Assembly (NCBI GenBank): GCA_011316305.1 | Contig: SAUG01000175.1 | Span: forward strand, 1 to 64,000 | DNA from: Rusavskia elegans | Taxonomy: Eukaryota > Ascomycota > Lecanoromycetes > Teloschistales > Teloschistaceae | Length of the DNA stretch: 64,000 bases | Direction of reading: 5' to 3' | Part shown: piece by piece, positions 1-12,213 of the stretch | How the letters are laid out: each line of letters opens with the position of its first letter | Numbering within the stretch: the first letter of the stretch is position 1 | The notes under the pieces: generated by a model | What the model saw: the letters and a program-made list of their open reading frames with translations, nothing else | Told to the model about the DNA's origin: nothing | The model's database searches: none | Position numbers and translations under genes: made by a program

Positions 1-207
1 ATAATTATTAAATACGTCTCTACTATTCTCTTTTTAATTACCTTATAACGAAGATACCTCGTAATATCGTTACCGTATCTCTATAGGTATATAGGATTAA
101 TTATAATAACTTATATTAGAACTCCTTTACTATTTAGTAGCTCGGACTACGTCTACGGCTGTAGCTAGGCTCGAGCGTAACGCCCTCTGATATACAGGAA
201 CGTTACA
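1..207 (+). mobile_element. 3' part of an LTR-alpha long terminal repeat, cut by the window edge
   Basis: The stretch matches the last half of the LTR-alpha repeats at 4138-4344 and 8101-8307, including the block ending in GTTACA that closes every plus-strand copy. Its other half lies outside the window, so it may be a solo LTR or the 3' LTR of an element to the left. The sequence downstream shows no gag or pol motif, which fits a 3' LTR or a solo copy. Confidence 0.8.
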
Positions 208-245
208 CTATTCGTAATTACTTCGTATTATAGTAAATAGATAAA

Positions 246-484
246 ACGGAAATATTAGATGCTTTTAATCGTTTATAACGTCGAAGAAAGACTAGATAGT
301 AGAGGATTCGCAATCGCGAATAAAGAAAAAAATAGTTAAATAGAAGTAATTAACTACGTTGTTAATTTTATCTGACGAACTATATATTTTTAGTTGTAAA
401 AATTTCTTTAGACGTAAATATAATAATCGTTGCCGTATATAACGTTAATAAAATATATATATCTATTTAAAAATTCAATATAAT
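246..484 (-). repeat. Fragment of the E repeat family (reverse orientation)
   Basis: It aligns with the reverse complement of the left third of the complete E copy at 12545-13551. Landmarks are the shared blocks TTATAACGTCGA, AGAGGATTCG, TCGCGAATAAAG and TCGTTGCCGTATATAACG. Only the 5' part of E in its own orientation is present, without the AACCACTGG end. The copy is RIP-degraded and codes for nothing now. Confidence 0.65.
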
Positions 485-2114
485 TTCAAATAGAAATCTT
501 CTAGAAAAATTTAAATAATATATTTAAATTTATAATAGAATTCAAATAATTCGGCTATATAATCGCCGTTTAATATACTATGGAAAATATCCGGTCTAAA
601 AAGAAAATAATATCTATTATATAGAATTGTATAGTTGAATCAAAAATAGAATATTATAACGAAGTCAAATATAGATAATAATTGAATGATAAAAAAATTG
701 ATATTTTATAAAAAAAGCCTACGAGTATAAAAGATACGTATCAAAGGCGCTATCTAATCTAGCGAGCCGTACTGAATCTAATCGGGCAATTTACTATATA
801 TTTCTCGGTTTTATAAAAGTTTATTCTATAATAAATACTTTAAAAAGAAAAAAAGAAATCGTCTTCGATATTATAACGAGCGCTAGCGAGATTATAAACT
901 CTATTACGCCTAGATCACGTTTAAATAAATTCGTTATCTCTTTTATATACGCCGTAAAATTTCTAGAATTTTCTATTTTTCTAATTTTTTTTCTATATAT
1001 ATAGATTTCTGATTTATCAAATCGAGAAATCATTATTAATATAAACTAGAATATCGATAACGATATAATTTACGATTAGATAAAGCGATATAGATACTGC
1101 GTTTATATATATATATATATAATGGAAAGAATATAAACGGAATTGGTTACGGAATTTTTATAAATTAATTAATCTATTTTATTTTGAATTAAATAAATAC
1201 AAATTAAAGTTTCTAAAAAATTAATTTTTATTTAATTTGAATTAGCTGAAATTGAATTGATTATAGCTTTTAAAATTAGTTGGCTTATCGGCTTTATTAA
1301 GACTATCTACTTTTTCTAGCGTTTTTAATATATAATATATAGTAGTTTTAAGTTTTGAATATATATTAAAGATATTATATTCGAATTAGCGCTTCAAGTA
1401 TATATAAATTTGATTTTCTTTTCGCTAATAATTATAATACGTCTCTTAAAATAAAAAATTATATCGAGATTTTCTAATTAATTTAAACCGATAATAAAAC
1501 CTGTTTATAAATTATTTACTAAATATATTATTATAGATTCGTTAATTTCGCCTAGTTAAATATTAAAATTAATATTCTGGTTAAATAGCTAAAAACCGTA
1601 AAAGTTTTTAAATATAATAGATATCGTTTTTTTTATAATTCTAGCTAAATTAACGTCTTTAGTTAGGAAAAAAACGGTCGTTAACAGAGATTCTACTGTC
1701 TATATCGATATATACGTTCAGATTTATTTTATTAAATACGATATCTTTCGTAGTAGCGTATATCTAAAATCTAAATTTGAAAGTATATACGTTATCGCGT
1801 ATATATTAATTAAAATTCTTTTATTTCTTTATATATTTCTATTTTAAAGATTTAGAATTAACGTTATAGAAATAAATTCTATAATCTATAATCTCGTCGG
1901 CGTTATCGAAATTCCGGAAAATAGAGTACAAATTATATATCTATAGTTATAAATCCTACTAAACGTTTTCTATATTATTAAAATTAACGGAAAGTCTATA
2001 TACTAAATAGCTTTCCAAAAGAAACTCTTTTCTATAAAAGTTATTATTATAAAAATCGTTATTATTTTCGGCGTCTCTAACGAATATATAGATATTTTCC
2101 TCGTTCGCGCTTGG
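485..2114. other. RIP-degraded DNA with no recognisable gene
   Basis: AT-rich sequence almost without CA or TG. No conserved coding motif was found in any frame. One block at about 541-690 matches the 120-bp tandem unit seen at 23966-24340 (shared CGGCTATAT, CGGTCTAAA and GATATCTATTATAT-like segments). A short TA run lies at about 1108-1122. The 70-codon open frame at 821-1033 is low-complexity Ile/Lys/Phe sequence and is not taken as a gene. Confidence 0.5.
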
Positions 2115-2937
2115 ACCTCGGAACGGGTTGGGTCGGATCGAGTTCTAAAATCTCTAATCCGACTCGAACCGGGTTAGAATATAAACGAGTTAAAATAGAA
2201 ACGGATTAGAATATAAACGGGTTTTCGCGGGATTTATTTTTTGGAACGGAATAGAGAAATTCTCGTTTTAAATCCGACCCGAACGGGTTCGAATCGAGTT
2301 CGGATCGGATTATATAGATTTTAATCTAATTCGAATCGAAATAGATTAAATTCGGATCGAGATTTACTAAAAATAGTAGTTTTTTAAATTAATTCCTTTT
2401 AATTAAATATAGATACTAAACAAGTCTAATTGAAACTTTTAGCTTCTATTTATTTTAAAATATAGAAAAAGTTTATATAAACTAAAATAGCGCCTATAAT
2501 AGCGCGTATACTAATTAATTTATTTTTTAAACGGGAAAATCCCGTAAAACCCCGTTTATATTCTAATCCGGTTCGAATCGGATTAGAGATTCTAGAATCC
2601 GATCCGATCTAATCCGTTCCGAAATCCAGCGGAATTTTCCCGTTTAAAAGATAAATTAATTAGTATACGCGCTAGTATATATACTAAATTAGTTTTTATA
2701 GATTTTTTCTATATAGTAGAATAAATAGAAGTTAAAGTACTACTTAGACCAGTTTAGCGCCTATATTAAATTAACAGAAATTAATTTATAAAACTACTAT
2801 TTTTAGTAAATCTCGACTCGAATCTAATCTATTTCGATTCGAATCGGGTTAAAATCTATATAATCCGACTCGAATTCGACCTGAATCCGCTCGAGTCGAA
2901 TTCGGGACGGGAATTTCTCTATCCCGTTTCGAGGAGT
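2115..2937. repeat. Long imperfect palindrome with GC-rich arms
   Basis: Sequence from about 2246 to 2530 reappears inverted at about 2640-2937, including ATAGAGAAATTC near both outer ends and TATATAGATTTTAA inside both arms. The central block at about 2530-2640 is an inverted relative of the flanking block at 2115-2245 (GGAACGG, TCTCTAATCCGA, TTAGAATATAAACG). This looks like one inverted-repeat transposon inserted into, or joined head to head with, another copy. I could not define a target duplication. Confidence 0.55.
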
Positions 2938-3640
2938 AACTAAAAGTATATTAATAAATATCGTTTTTTATAATTGTTTCTATAGTATTTTCATATGATA
3001 TCAATAGTATTTTTTAATAATTACATTATATCTATCGATTAGAATCTATCTATAATCTAAGATAATTTCTATTTCTTAGATCTTTTTTTTATTAAAAAGT
3101 TTCTATAATAAATATATTAAAAATATATTTTTATTATTTTATTTATTTTATTAACATTCGATCAATCGTCGATTCCGTAAAGAATTTACTTTAGTATTAG
3201 TACGCTAGCTTATAAAATACGGTATTAAAACTAGTATTCAGATATAAAAAACTTAAATGATAAAATTATATAAAATTAATTCTAATCTATACCGTAATAC
3301 GTTTATAATATTAATTTCTATAGTTTATTGAAAATATAATATAGTAGAATTTTCGTAATAAATTCATTTTATAGTCCTAAATTCGAATTCTTGGTAAAAT
3401 ATTTAAATACTAAATAATTGCGTAATTTGATCAAATTAGCGCTTCTAACGTTAAATTAATAAAAGATTAAAATCAAAATCCGAATAATTAATCGTATATA
3501 TATATAGTCGTTTTTTCATTTTTTTCCTAGTATTTACTATCGTATCTAACGTATATATTTTCCGTAGCAATCAAAACTATAGGCTGATTTATATAGAATT
3601 TCTACTAATAGTACTAGATTTATAACTACGATTGTTTTTT
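2938..3640. other. RIP-degraded DNA with no recognisable gene
   Basis: AT-rich, CA/TG-depleted sequence. I see no transposon terminus, conserved protein motif or RNA gene here. Confidence 0.4.
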
Positions 3641-3935
3641 TCTAATTAGAGAAAATAGAATTCGAAACTATTAAATTCGAGCTATTCGATAATATCGATC
3701 GAATCTTGACTACTCCGTCTACTATAACGGATTTCAAATACTAAATCTATTAGTTTTAATTATAATATTAAAATTTTATAGCTCGAATCTATCGGAACTA
3801 TATAATTTTAATAATTATTCTAAAAAATTTTAATAAAAGTTTTTATTCTACTAGAATTCAAACTAATAGTTATCAAATATCTAGATAGATTAGCAGGCCG
3901 TTTAGATTCGGGCGCGACCGTAGACGAAAACGACG
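3641..3935 (+). pseudogene. Left half of a RIP-killed coding relic split by an LTR element
   Basis: The last 60 bases read YLDRLAGRLDSGATVDEND in one frame up to the insertion point of the LTR-alpha element. Removing that element and one copy of its 5-bp target repeat lets the frame run on at 8313 as VIKVKDSITV followed by two stops that look like RIP-changed Gln codons. The YLxxLAxRLD pattern recurs in the antisense frame of the E repeat (12855-13163), so this is probably a divergent member of that family rather than a host gene. Function unknown. Confidence 0.35.
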
Positions 3936-4344
3936 TATTACGTCCACAACTCTATAGAGGTTCTCTGGAAGATTGGTTAGGCAAGCGAGCCTAATTATCT
4001 ATAGCCGCCTATAGCCGCTATAGCCGCCCTTTCCGATAGAACTCTTAGTAGATAGCTACCTGTCGGCTTTTACGGCTATTCTTATTATATATATCGCTTA
4101 TTATTTCTATAGATAGTTTCTTTTATAAATTATTAATATAATTATTAAATAAATCTCTACTATTCTCTTTTTAATTATTTTATAATAAAAATACCTTATA
4201 ATATTATAATCGTACTACTATAGTTATATAAAATTAGTTACGATAATCTATACTAGAATTCCTTTAATATTTAATAGTTCGGACTATATCTACGGCTATA
4301 GCTAGGCTCGAGCGTAACGCCCTCTAATATATATAAACGTTATA
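3936..4344 (+). repeat. 5' LTR of the 3936-8307 element
   Basis: 409 bp, matched to 7899-8307 over its whole length. It includes the internal run of TATAGCCGC-like copies (about 4000-4030) and the GCTCGAGCGTAACGCCCTCT block near its end. Differences between the two LTRs are mostly C/T and G/A, as expected from RIP. Confidence 0.85.
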
Positions 4345-7300
4345 TTTTAATAATTCCGGAAAATAGATAAAAATCGGATTTTTATTTAACTAATATTATT
4401 TAAATAATCTATAGAGGCTTTAGTCGATTTAAAAGCTACTTAAAATATTATATTAGAAGAATATACTAAAGGGTTTAACGTCTCTTTAACTAGAAAAACG
4501 GAACTATATTTTATAGAAACTATTAATAAAATAGAGTTCGTTAGAATTAAATATTAGACTAAACTCCTATAGATACGAAGTAATAGATATAAAAAAAAGA
4601 TTATTTTCGATATTATAAAAATATAAAGAGATATATATTTAGATATTCTATAGTTTATATTATAGAATCTAGAAATCGTTTAGAAAATAATATAGATAAA
4701 AATAAGAAACTAACTTTTTAGTATATCTAAAAGGTTAGCCGAAATATAGAAAATATATAGTACCTTTACTTAGAAATAGTAGATTAAAAAGAAAATAGCT
4801 ATTATAGATAAAGTTTTATAATTTTTTAAAAAATTCTAGAACGTATTAAAGGAACCGGAAAGAAGACTACTTTTACCGGCTTATATCTAGAAAAACTACA
4901 AAATTATTATAATAGACCTAGAAAAACTAAAGGCTAGATTAATTTATAGATTAAATAATAATTAATTAAAAGTATTAAAATAATATATTAATTATAATCT
5001 TAAAAGAGGATATATATAGTATTCTAAATTATTAATAGAAGAACCGGTTATAATTATCCCGAAGAAAAATAGTAACCTTCGATTTTATATCGATTTTAGA
5101 AGATTTAATATAGTAATATAGAAAGATAAATACCCCCTTCTATTCCTAGCCGATTTTAAAAGTAAAATCGGAAAAGCCAAGTTTTTTATAAATTTTAATC
5201 TAAAAAATATATTTAACCTACTATAAATTAAGATTAAAAACGAATAGATAACTACGTTTAGAATAAAATATAGACTATTCGAATATTTGGTTATACTTTT
5301 TGGATTAATAAATATACTGGCGATCCTATAACGTATAGTTAATAAGATATTATATAACTATTTCGATATCTTCGTTATAGTATATATAGATAATATATTA
5401 GTTTTCTCTAAAACTAGAAAAGAATACGTATAATATATCTATAAAATTAGACTGGCCGTCGAGTTGGATTTCGAACCCGGGTTAGCTAATCCGACCCGAC
5501 CCGAGTCGAATTAGATAAAAATATAACCCGACCCGACCGGGTTTTAAACCCGGGTTAGCTAATCCGACCCGACCTAAAAGAATACTAAACCTTAATATAA
5601 AAGTATAAAGCTAGTATAACTTTTATATAAATTTACTAAAAAAATTCTAATTAATTAACTACGCTAGCTAGAGAATCTATAGTAAAACTAAATATATTAT
5701 TTCGATATATTATTACTATTAAAAAATTAATATAATAATATATTAAATATATTAAATAATCGGATCGGGTCCGGGTCGGGTTACTAAAATCGGGTCGGGT
5801 ACCCGATAGTTCGATAGAAACCCGACCCGAAACGGCCAGTCTATATAAAATATTATAAAAATTCCGAGAAAATAATTTCAGAATTAAAAAAGAAAAATCA
5901 GAATTTTTTAAATAAGAGGTTACGTTTTTTAAATACGCAATTAGGTCTAGAAATATTACTATAGAAGTAAATAAATTATAAATAATACGGGAATAGCCGG
6001 TACTAGAAAATAAAAAAGATATCTAAAGTTTTTTAGAATTTACGGGATTTTACTAAAATATAATAGGAAGATACGTAAAAAAAACGGTTCTATTTATAGA
6101 TTTACTTCGGAATAAGATATCCTTTTTATAGATACGTATCTAAAACGAAGTATTTATAAAATTTAAATAGAGTTTTATATCTAAAAAGGCTTTAGAAATT
6201 TTTAATTCCGATAAATAAATTATCTTTTATATAGACGCCTCGGACCGGGTAATAGGATCTTATATTTTCTAAAAAGAAAAACTACTTAGATAATATTCTA
6301 GAAAGTTAATACCGATAGAGGTTAACTATATAATAATAGATAAAAAAATATTAGTAATTATCGCAAGCTTCGTATACTAGAAAATATATATAAACGGAAC
6401 TAATAAAAAGATAGTAGTATATACTAACTATAAAAACCTTTTATCTTTATTAGTAGATAAAGAATTTAACTAACGATAAATAAAGTAGACGGAAGAAATA
6501 ATCTACTATAGTTTTAAAATTAAATATATTAAAGGTATCGATAATATAGTTACCGATATATTAAATAGAAGAACGGATTATAAAGCCGCTAAAAAAATAT
6601 CTAGATCTCTTTTAAAAAGAGTAGAAAATATTCTTAAAAGAGCCGAAGCCTCGGAAGAAATAAACGAGATAATTCGATAAATATACGAATCTAAGATAGC
6701 TAGATACTAAAGAATTATAAAAATACTAAAAAGAATTTAAAAAAAAACTAATATACCAGTTTTTAAAAAGTATATTAAAGAATTTATAAAAAACTGCTCG
6801 GAATATATAATAATAAAGAAAAGCCGCTAGAAGCTAGTAGATAAACTCTAACTAATATAAATACCAAGTATATTATATTAATAATTCGTATAAGATTTTA
6901 TTATAGAATTACTAGAATCAATTAACCTATATACCTAAATATTATATAATATAATAGTAATAATTATAGACGGACTTATAAAATACGTAAGGTTCGTACT
7001 ATATAAGATAATAATAACGGCGGAATTATTTGTCTTTTTACTACTACGAATAGTATTCTACGAGAACAGGATTATAGAAAAAATTATCTCGGATAGAAAT
7101 AAACTATTCGTTTTAAACTTTATAAAAGGATTAATATAAATAGTAGGACCGGAATAGATTATATTAATATTATTCTATCCGCAGACGGACAGATAAATAG
7201 AAAGAATAAACCAAATACTAGAAATTTATCTTAAAATCTATTATTTAGACGAAGGAGAAAATTAGATTTAACTTCTTTCTATAACGTAAATAGCGATTAA

Positions 7301-7898
7301 TTTATTATATAATAAAGATATATAGATAACGTATAATAAGCTACTCTATAGTAAAAATATCCGGAAGGAAGTTTATTCGGATATAAAAAACCTAGCAGTA
7401 TAATCCTTTATTAATAAGATAGAAAATATCTAGGATAAAGTAAAGATAAAAATCCAAAAAGTAAAAAAAAAAGTTAAATAAAGATTAGATAAAATAAGGA
7501 AATAGTATAATATTAAAAAAGAGGATAAAATACTATTCTCGACTAGAAACCTAATAGATAAAAAACTTAATAAACTATATATAGAAGCTTTCGAAGTTTA
7601 AAACGTTAAAGAAATAATAGCGTACCTAAAACTCCCGGTAACGGGAATCTTCTCTAAATTCTATATTAGCTTACTAAAGAAAGCACCTAAAAGCGTTTTA
7701 CTAGCTAAAAAATAGTACTATTAGAAATATAAAGAATACGAGGTCGATAGAATTCTAGATAAAAGGAAAGAAACAGACGAATTTCTAGTAAAATAGAAAG
7801 AATTTCCCGACGAAGAAAATATTTAGGAACCAAGGAAGTATCTTAAATATATCTAAAAGGCTTTAAAAAGATTTAGAAAAGCGATATAGAAGAGGCAG
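4345..7898 (+). pseudogene. Ty3/Gypsy pol relic (RT, RNase H, integrase)
   Basis: Read across many stop codons, mostly TAG or TAA where Trp or Gln is expected. The reverse transcriptase begins near 5040 with an IIPKKNSNLRFYIDF-like stretch and has the active-site relic VYIDNILVFS at about 5380-5410, where the family has YxDD. RNase H follows at about 6220-6580 (FYIDAS, YTNYKNLLS, IKGIDNIVTD). Integrase lies at about 6880-7300 and ends with YPQTDRQIERINQILE at about 7171-7220, a hallmark of the Gypsy integrase core. About 700 bp precede the RT without any gag motif. The gene is dead; no start codon can be chosen. Confidence 0.8.
5448..5843 (+). mobile_element. hAT-like MITE (TAGACTGG family) inside the pol relic
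   Basis: It starts TAGACTGGCCGT and ends ACGGCCAGTCTA. The octamer TATAAAAT stands directly on both sides, a perfect 8-bp target duplication as expected for the hAT superfamily. The 396-bp body is non-coding, with subterminal copies of CCCGACCCG and the family's central block AACTACGCTAGCTAGA. Its insertion splits the reverse transcriptase just after the catalytic motif. Confidence 0.88.
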
Positions 7899-8307
7899 TA
7901 TTATATCTATAATTCTATAGAGGTTTTCTAGAAAATTAGTTAGATAAACGAGCCTAATTATCTATAGCCGCCTATAGCCGCTATAATTGTTTCTTCTAAT
8001 AGAACTTTTAGTAGATAGCTATCTATTAGCTTTTACGGCTACCTTTATTATATATATCGCTTATTACTTCTATAGATAGTTTCTCTTATTAGTCGTTAAT
8101 ATAATTATTAAATATATCTCTACTATTATTATTTTAATTATTTCGTAATAAAGATATTTTATAATATTATAACCGTATCTCTGCGGCTATATAGAATTAG
8201 TTACGATAACCTACGCTAGGATTCCTTTACTATTTAGTAGCTCGGACTATATCTACGGCTGTAGCTAGGCTCGAGCGTAACGCCCTCTGATATACAGAGA
8301 CGTTACA
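7899..8307 (+). repeat. 3' LTR of the 3936-8307 element
   Basis: 409 bp, partner of 3936-4344. It follows the polypurine stretch and ends GACGTTACA. It keeps the TGATATACAGAG block that is degraded in the 5' copy. Confidence 0.85.
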
Positions 8308-8610
8308 CGAAGTAATAAAGGTAAAAGATAGTATTACCGTCTAGTAGATAATTCTAGAGGCTATATTAGTAGTTTATAATCGTACGTATTTCGAACTGAT
8401 TTAAAGGAATTTTAGATAGAGGAATAATAGTATTAATAAAAAGATATAATAGAATAAAAAAGATTTACTCCGCTATAAACTTTATTTAACTACTGTATTT
8501 AACTACGAAAATTCTTTACTATATAAATAATAATTGTTATTACCGTATAAAAACTATTGTAATAAAACGTTTATATATTATCAATTAATTGCAATTCCGG
8601 ACGGTAATTC
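8308..8610 (+). pseudogene. Right half of the split coding relic, related to the E repeat
   Basis: It continues the frame of 3641-3935 across the LTR element: VIKVKDSITV, two stops, IILEAILVVYNRTYFELI. Further on, LYLTTVFNYENSLL resembles FYLINCFSCENFFA in the antisense frame of E at 12545-13551, and the DNA here (GAAAATTCTTTACTAT, TTGTTATTACCGTAT) parallels E. The encoded protein is unidentified. Confidence 0.35.
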
Positions 8611-8891
8611 TATAAAAGAAAACTATTTTTATATTTTAAATATTTTTTAGAAAATTTGAAATCATTTAATAGCTATCAAAAATAAATTTTTTATTTATTA
8701 ATATCTATAATAGTTAGAAATACATTTAAATTATTTGAATATAAACGTTTTAATATAATTATTAAACTAATTTAAAATTTTATAATTTCAAAAATATCAA
8801 AATTTTAAACGATTAGATATTTGGAATAGAAAATTTCGAAAGTTATTAAATTCGATAAAAATAACTCTAGATCTAATAGCTATTATATTAA

Positions 8892-9051
8892 TAGACTGGC
8901 TATTCGGATCGAATTATAGATTTAAAATTATAATTCGATTCGACTTTCTAATCTATTTAGATAAAATTTTAATCTATACTAGTAATTCTAGCACGTTAAC
9001 CACGTTAATCGCGTTTTCGGATCGCTATTTCAATTCGAAACGGCCAGTCTA
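8892..9051 (+). mobile_element. Short hAT-like MITE (TAGACTGG family)
   Basis: The 160-bp element has termini TAGACTGGC and CGGCCAGTCTA. Flanking octamers TATATTAA and TACATTAA differ by one C/T change. Compared with the 380-450-bp members it lacks the central block, so it is a deletion derivative. Confidence 0.75.
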
Positions 9052-9401
9052 TACATTAATAATTAAATCAATTTTTTAAATTTTAAAATAAAATTTTTTA
9101 AATATATAATAATTATCTAATTTGTATTATCTTTTTAAAAAATTTCTATTCAGAACCAAATTAATTAAATATATATATATTATCAATATTATATACGGTA
9201 ACGATAGTTGTATTTTACGTATAAAGAAATTTTTTACAGTCAAAGTTCGTAAGATAAAGTTTACAGCGCAGTTATTTACTTTTTTTTAATTATTTCCTTT
9301 TTTATTCGATTACGAATCTTGTATTATATAATATAATTTCGTTATCTATAGTTTTTAATCTATTTTAAATATTATAGATTTTTTTTTTAAAATTTTAAAT
9401 A

Positions 9402-10476
9402 TAGACTGGCCGTCGGGTCGGATTTCGAATCCGGATTAACTAATCCGACCCGATTCGAATCGGATTAGAAAATTCTACGATTCGACTCGATTTAAACTCG
9501 GATCGGATTTTATAATCCGATCCGATCCGAATAACCTTTTACCCGCTAAGTCTATATAACTCGAATAGTTCTAGTATAAAAACAATACGATAAATTTTAA
9601 AAAATTCTAATTAATCAACTACGCTAGCTAAAAGAATAGTAGTTAGACAATTTATATTATTTAGATATATTACTATTATACTAGTATTAATATTTATTTG
9701 AATATAATATATTATTATTAAAAAAAATCTTAACGGGTTTTCATCGGATTTCCGGATTCGATCCGAATTCGACCGTTTGGCGAATCGGATAGACTGGCCG
9801 TCGGATCGGATTTCGAACTCGAATTAGCTAATTCGATCCGATTCGAATCGGATTAGACTAAAATATAATCCGATCTAATTTACTAAAACTAGATTTTAGC
9901 GCCAAACTCTAGTATAAAAGTATAAAGCTAATATAACTTTTCTACGAATTTACTAAAAAAATCTTAATTAATTAACTACGCTAGCTAGAAAGTCTATAGT
10001 AAAACTAAATATATTATCTGAATATATTATTTTTATTGAATTATTAAAATAATAATATATTCTCGCCGGAATGGATTGAAAAAATCTATTAAAATTTGGT
10101 ATAGTAGTTCCTTTTAGATTGATATAATATATATTTTAGAAGTCTAGATTTTACTCTATTTAAATAGTATAGGGAATTTAATATAACCTACGTATTATTT
10201 TATCTCTATTTCGACGAAACGCGTACGTAAAAAAGCTAAATAGAATCTATTTTATCTTTTACGAGATAATCTATACTATTTATATCCTATACTATTATCT
10301 ACTAAATCCTATTAATATAGATTTTAAGTTCTAAAATATATATTAATTTATACTATTCCGGCGAGAAATAATATATTAAATATATAATATAATCCGGTCG
10401 GATCCGAATCTGGTTACTAAAATCGGATCGGATATTCGACGGTTCGACGGAAATCCGATCCGAAGTGGTCAATCTA
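9402..10476 (+). mobile_element. Two hAT-like MITEs in tandem sharing one outer target duplication
   Basis: A TAGACTGG left end stands at 9402 and a second at 9790, but only one right end (GGTCAATCTA, degraded) is found, at 10476. The octamer TTTAAATA flanks 9402 on the left and 10476 on the right, so the outer ends behave as one transposed unit. The first copy lacks its right terminus. A third element of another family is nested at 10060-10367. Confidence 0.65.
10060..10367 (-). mobile_element. 304-bp inverted-repeat element (CTCGCCGG family), copy 1
   Basis: Ends read TTCTCGCCGGAAT and ATTCCGGCGAGAA, an inverted pair. The octamer ATAATATA repeats directly outside both ends if TT and AA are counted in the element. 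From the CTCGCC to the GGCGAG it is 304 bp, the same length as the copy at 18047-18350, to which it is inverted. It is non-coding. Confidence 0.75.
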
Positions 10477-11114
10477 TTTAAATAACTAAAAATACTAAAA
10501 TTTTCGCTGTATCTATTGACTATACTACGAAGTAAATATAAATAATTATAATTTCGGCTATATTAATTATATAATCTAGATTTAAATAATCAATTATAAT
10601 ATTATAATTGTTTTTAATCTATATAATTTTAAAAGAATTACTAGCTATAAAATGGTCACTAGCCAGTTAACTAGCTAGTAAACTAGCTACTATAATTAAA
10701 AGTTTTACCCGATCGATTAAATTAAATAAAGTAAAAAGATCGAATAGCGCGTTTTAAAGGCGATAGAAAAAAGATTTTTATTAAAATCGAAATAGATTAT
10801 TCTAGTTATAACGAAATATTCGACGTCCGCGTAGATAGAAATAGTTATTATAGCTATATAAAGATATTGCTATTAAAATTAAATGTAATATAACTATTAC
10901 GGAAATATCTATATATATATAAAATTTTAATAAACCGTGATATTTACGAAAATATAATATTATGAAATTTATATTATTAATTTAAAAAATAAAAATCATA
11001 GCGATAATTACGAAATATATTTATCTAAAAAAGATTTTCATTCGTTTATCCGTAGAAAATTATATTATATTACCAAATAAATTTAAATTTAAATTTTAAA
11101 AAATCGTTATTAAC

Positions 11115-11569
11115 TAGACTGGCTGTCGGGTCGGATTTCGAACTCGGATTAGCTAACCCGACCCGATCCGAATCGGATTAGATAAAAACGTAATCCGATC
11201 CGGCCGGATTTTAAATCTAGGTTAGCTAATCCGATCCGATCCGAAAAAACGTTAAACTCTAATATAAAAGTATAAAGCTAATATAATTTTTATATAAATT
11301 TATTTAAAAAATTCTAGTTAATTAACTACGCTAGCTAGAGAATCCGTAGTAAAGCTAAATATTTTACCTCGATATATTACCTTTATTATAATATTATAAT
11401 AATAATTTATTAAATATATTTATTAATTAGGTTAGAACTAAATCGGATTATTAAATATTTCGACCCGGATTTAATCTACTAAAACTCGAGTCTGGTCCGG
11501 ATTAAACCACTATAATCGGGTCGGATATCCGACGGTTCGATAGAAATCCGACCCGAAACAGCCAGTCTA
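11115..11569 (+). mobile_element. hAT-like MITE (TAGACTGG family)
   Basis: The element opens TAGACTGGCTGTCGGG and closes ACAGCCAGTCTA. Flanks TTATTAAC and TTATTGAA agree at six of eight positions. It includes the 70-bp segment CCCGGATTTAATCTACT-like, found only in the 451-455-bp members (also 26379-26833 and 36910-37364). It interrupts the E copy at 9166-11690. Confidence 0.8.
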
Positions 11570-11690
11570 TTATTGAAGTTAAATAAATGAAAATAGATAT
11601 TTTACTATCGTATATTCGATACTAATATATTAATATTTGATTTATTTATCGAATTATTGATTTATTTGATATTAAAATCAAATTTAAATT

Positions 11691-12213
11691 AACTAAAAAA
11701 TTTACTTTAGATTAATATCTAGACTTTTAAATTACGATAGTTACGAGTTTATATATATCAACGAAAGTAGATTTGATATATTTTATATTAATAACAGATT
11801 TAATTTCTATATAAATTAAATTATAAAAACTTTTAAATTATTTAAAATATCATTAATTTTATAAAAATTATATTAATTTAATTTATTTATCAGTTCGGTA
11901 TTCTATATTTAATAGTTTAAATCGAATGGTTATTTTTATAATTATTTTGCCAATTATTAAATTTTTAAAAATTAAAATATTATAAAAGACTACGGTATAG
12001 TTTATAACAGTTTAATAATATTAAATTTTATCTTTAACTATTACCAAATTTTCTAATTGAAAATCAGAATATAATAGTTACTATAGTTATTATTTAACTA
12101 AATTCTAATATATTCAACAATTAAAACTAATAAAAAAATTAGATTATAGATTATATTATTTTATTACTTTAAATTTAGAGATTTGATAGTTTCGAAAATT
12201 TATATTTTAAAAT
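11691..12213. other. RIP-degraded DNA with no recognisable gene
   Basis: AT-rich stretch between the E copy and the next MITE. I found no terminus, tandem repeat or protein motif. Confidence 0.4.

Larger units (their letters stand above)
3936..8307 (+). mobile_element. LTR-alpha retrotransposon, pol-only type, RIP-degraded
   Basis: Two 409-bp LTRs (3936-4344 and 7899-8307) bracket a 3.55-kb interior that holds a Ty3/Gypsy pol relic: reverse transcriptase, RNase H and integrase in that order. No gag or zinc knuckle was seen. The LTR ends TG...CA have partly become TA...TA or TA...CA through RIP. The flanking pentamers CGACG and CGAAG are a near-match target duplication. The start of the interior (TTTTAATAATTCC) is the presumed primer-binding site, and AAAGCGATATAGAAGAGGC before the 3' LTR is the polypurine tract. 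A 396-bp MITE interrupts the reverse transcriptase. Confidence 0.88.
9166..11690 (+). repeat. E repeat copy broken by three MITE-type insertions
   Basis: The copy begins with the ATATACGGTAACGAT block, is interrupted at 9402-10476 and again at 11115-11569, and closes near 11690 with remnants of the E end (CCGTATATTCGATACTAATAT, TTGATTTATTTATCGAA). Between the insertions the diagnostic blocks GATAGCGCGTTTTAA (as GAATAGCGCGTTTTAA) and GACGTCCGCGTAG match the complete copy at 12545-13551. Heavily RIP-degraded; non-coding today. Confidence 0.65.

Noticed and set aside
821..1033. 70-codon open frame on the minus strand
   Set aside because: Low-complexity Ile/Lys/Phe sequence in RIP-degraded DNA, no motif and no homologous frame in repeats.
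5448..5843. MITE family as TA-target Tc1/mariner elements
   Set aside because: At first the ends looked like TA + GACTGG, but the octamers outside TAGACTGG repeat perfectly in many copies, so the target duplication is 8 bp.
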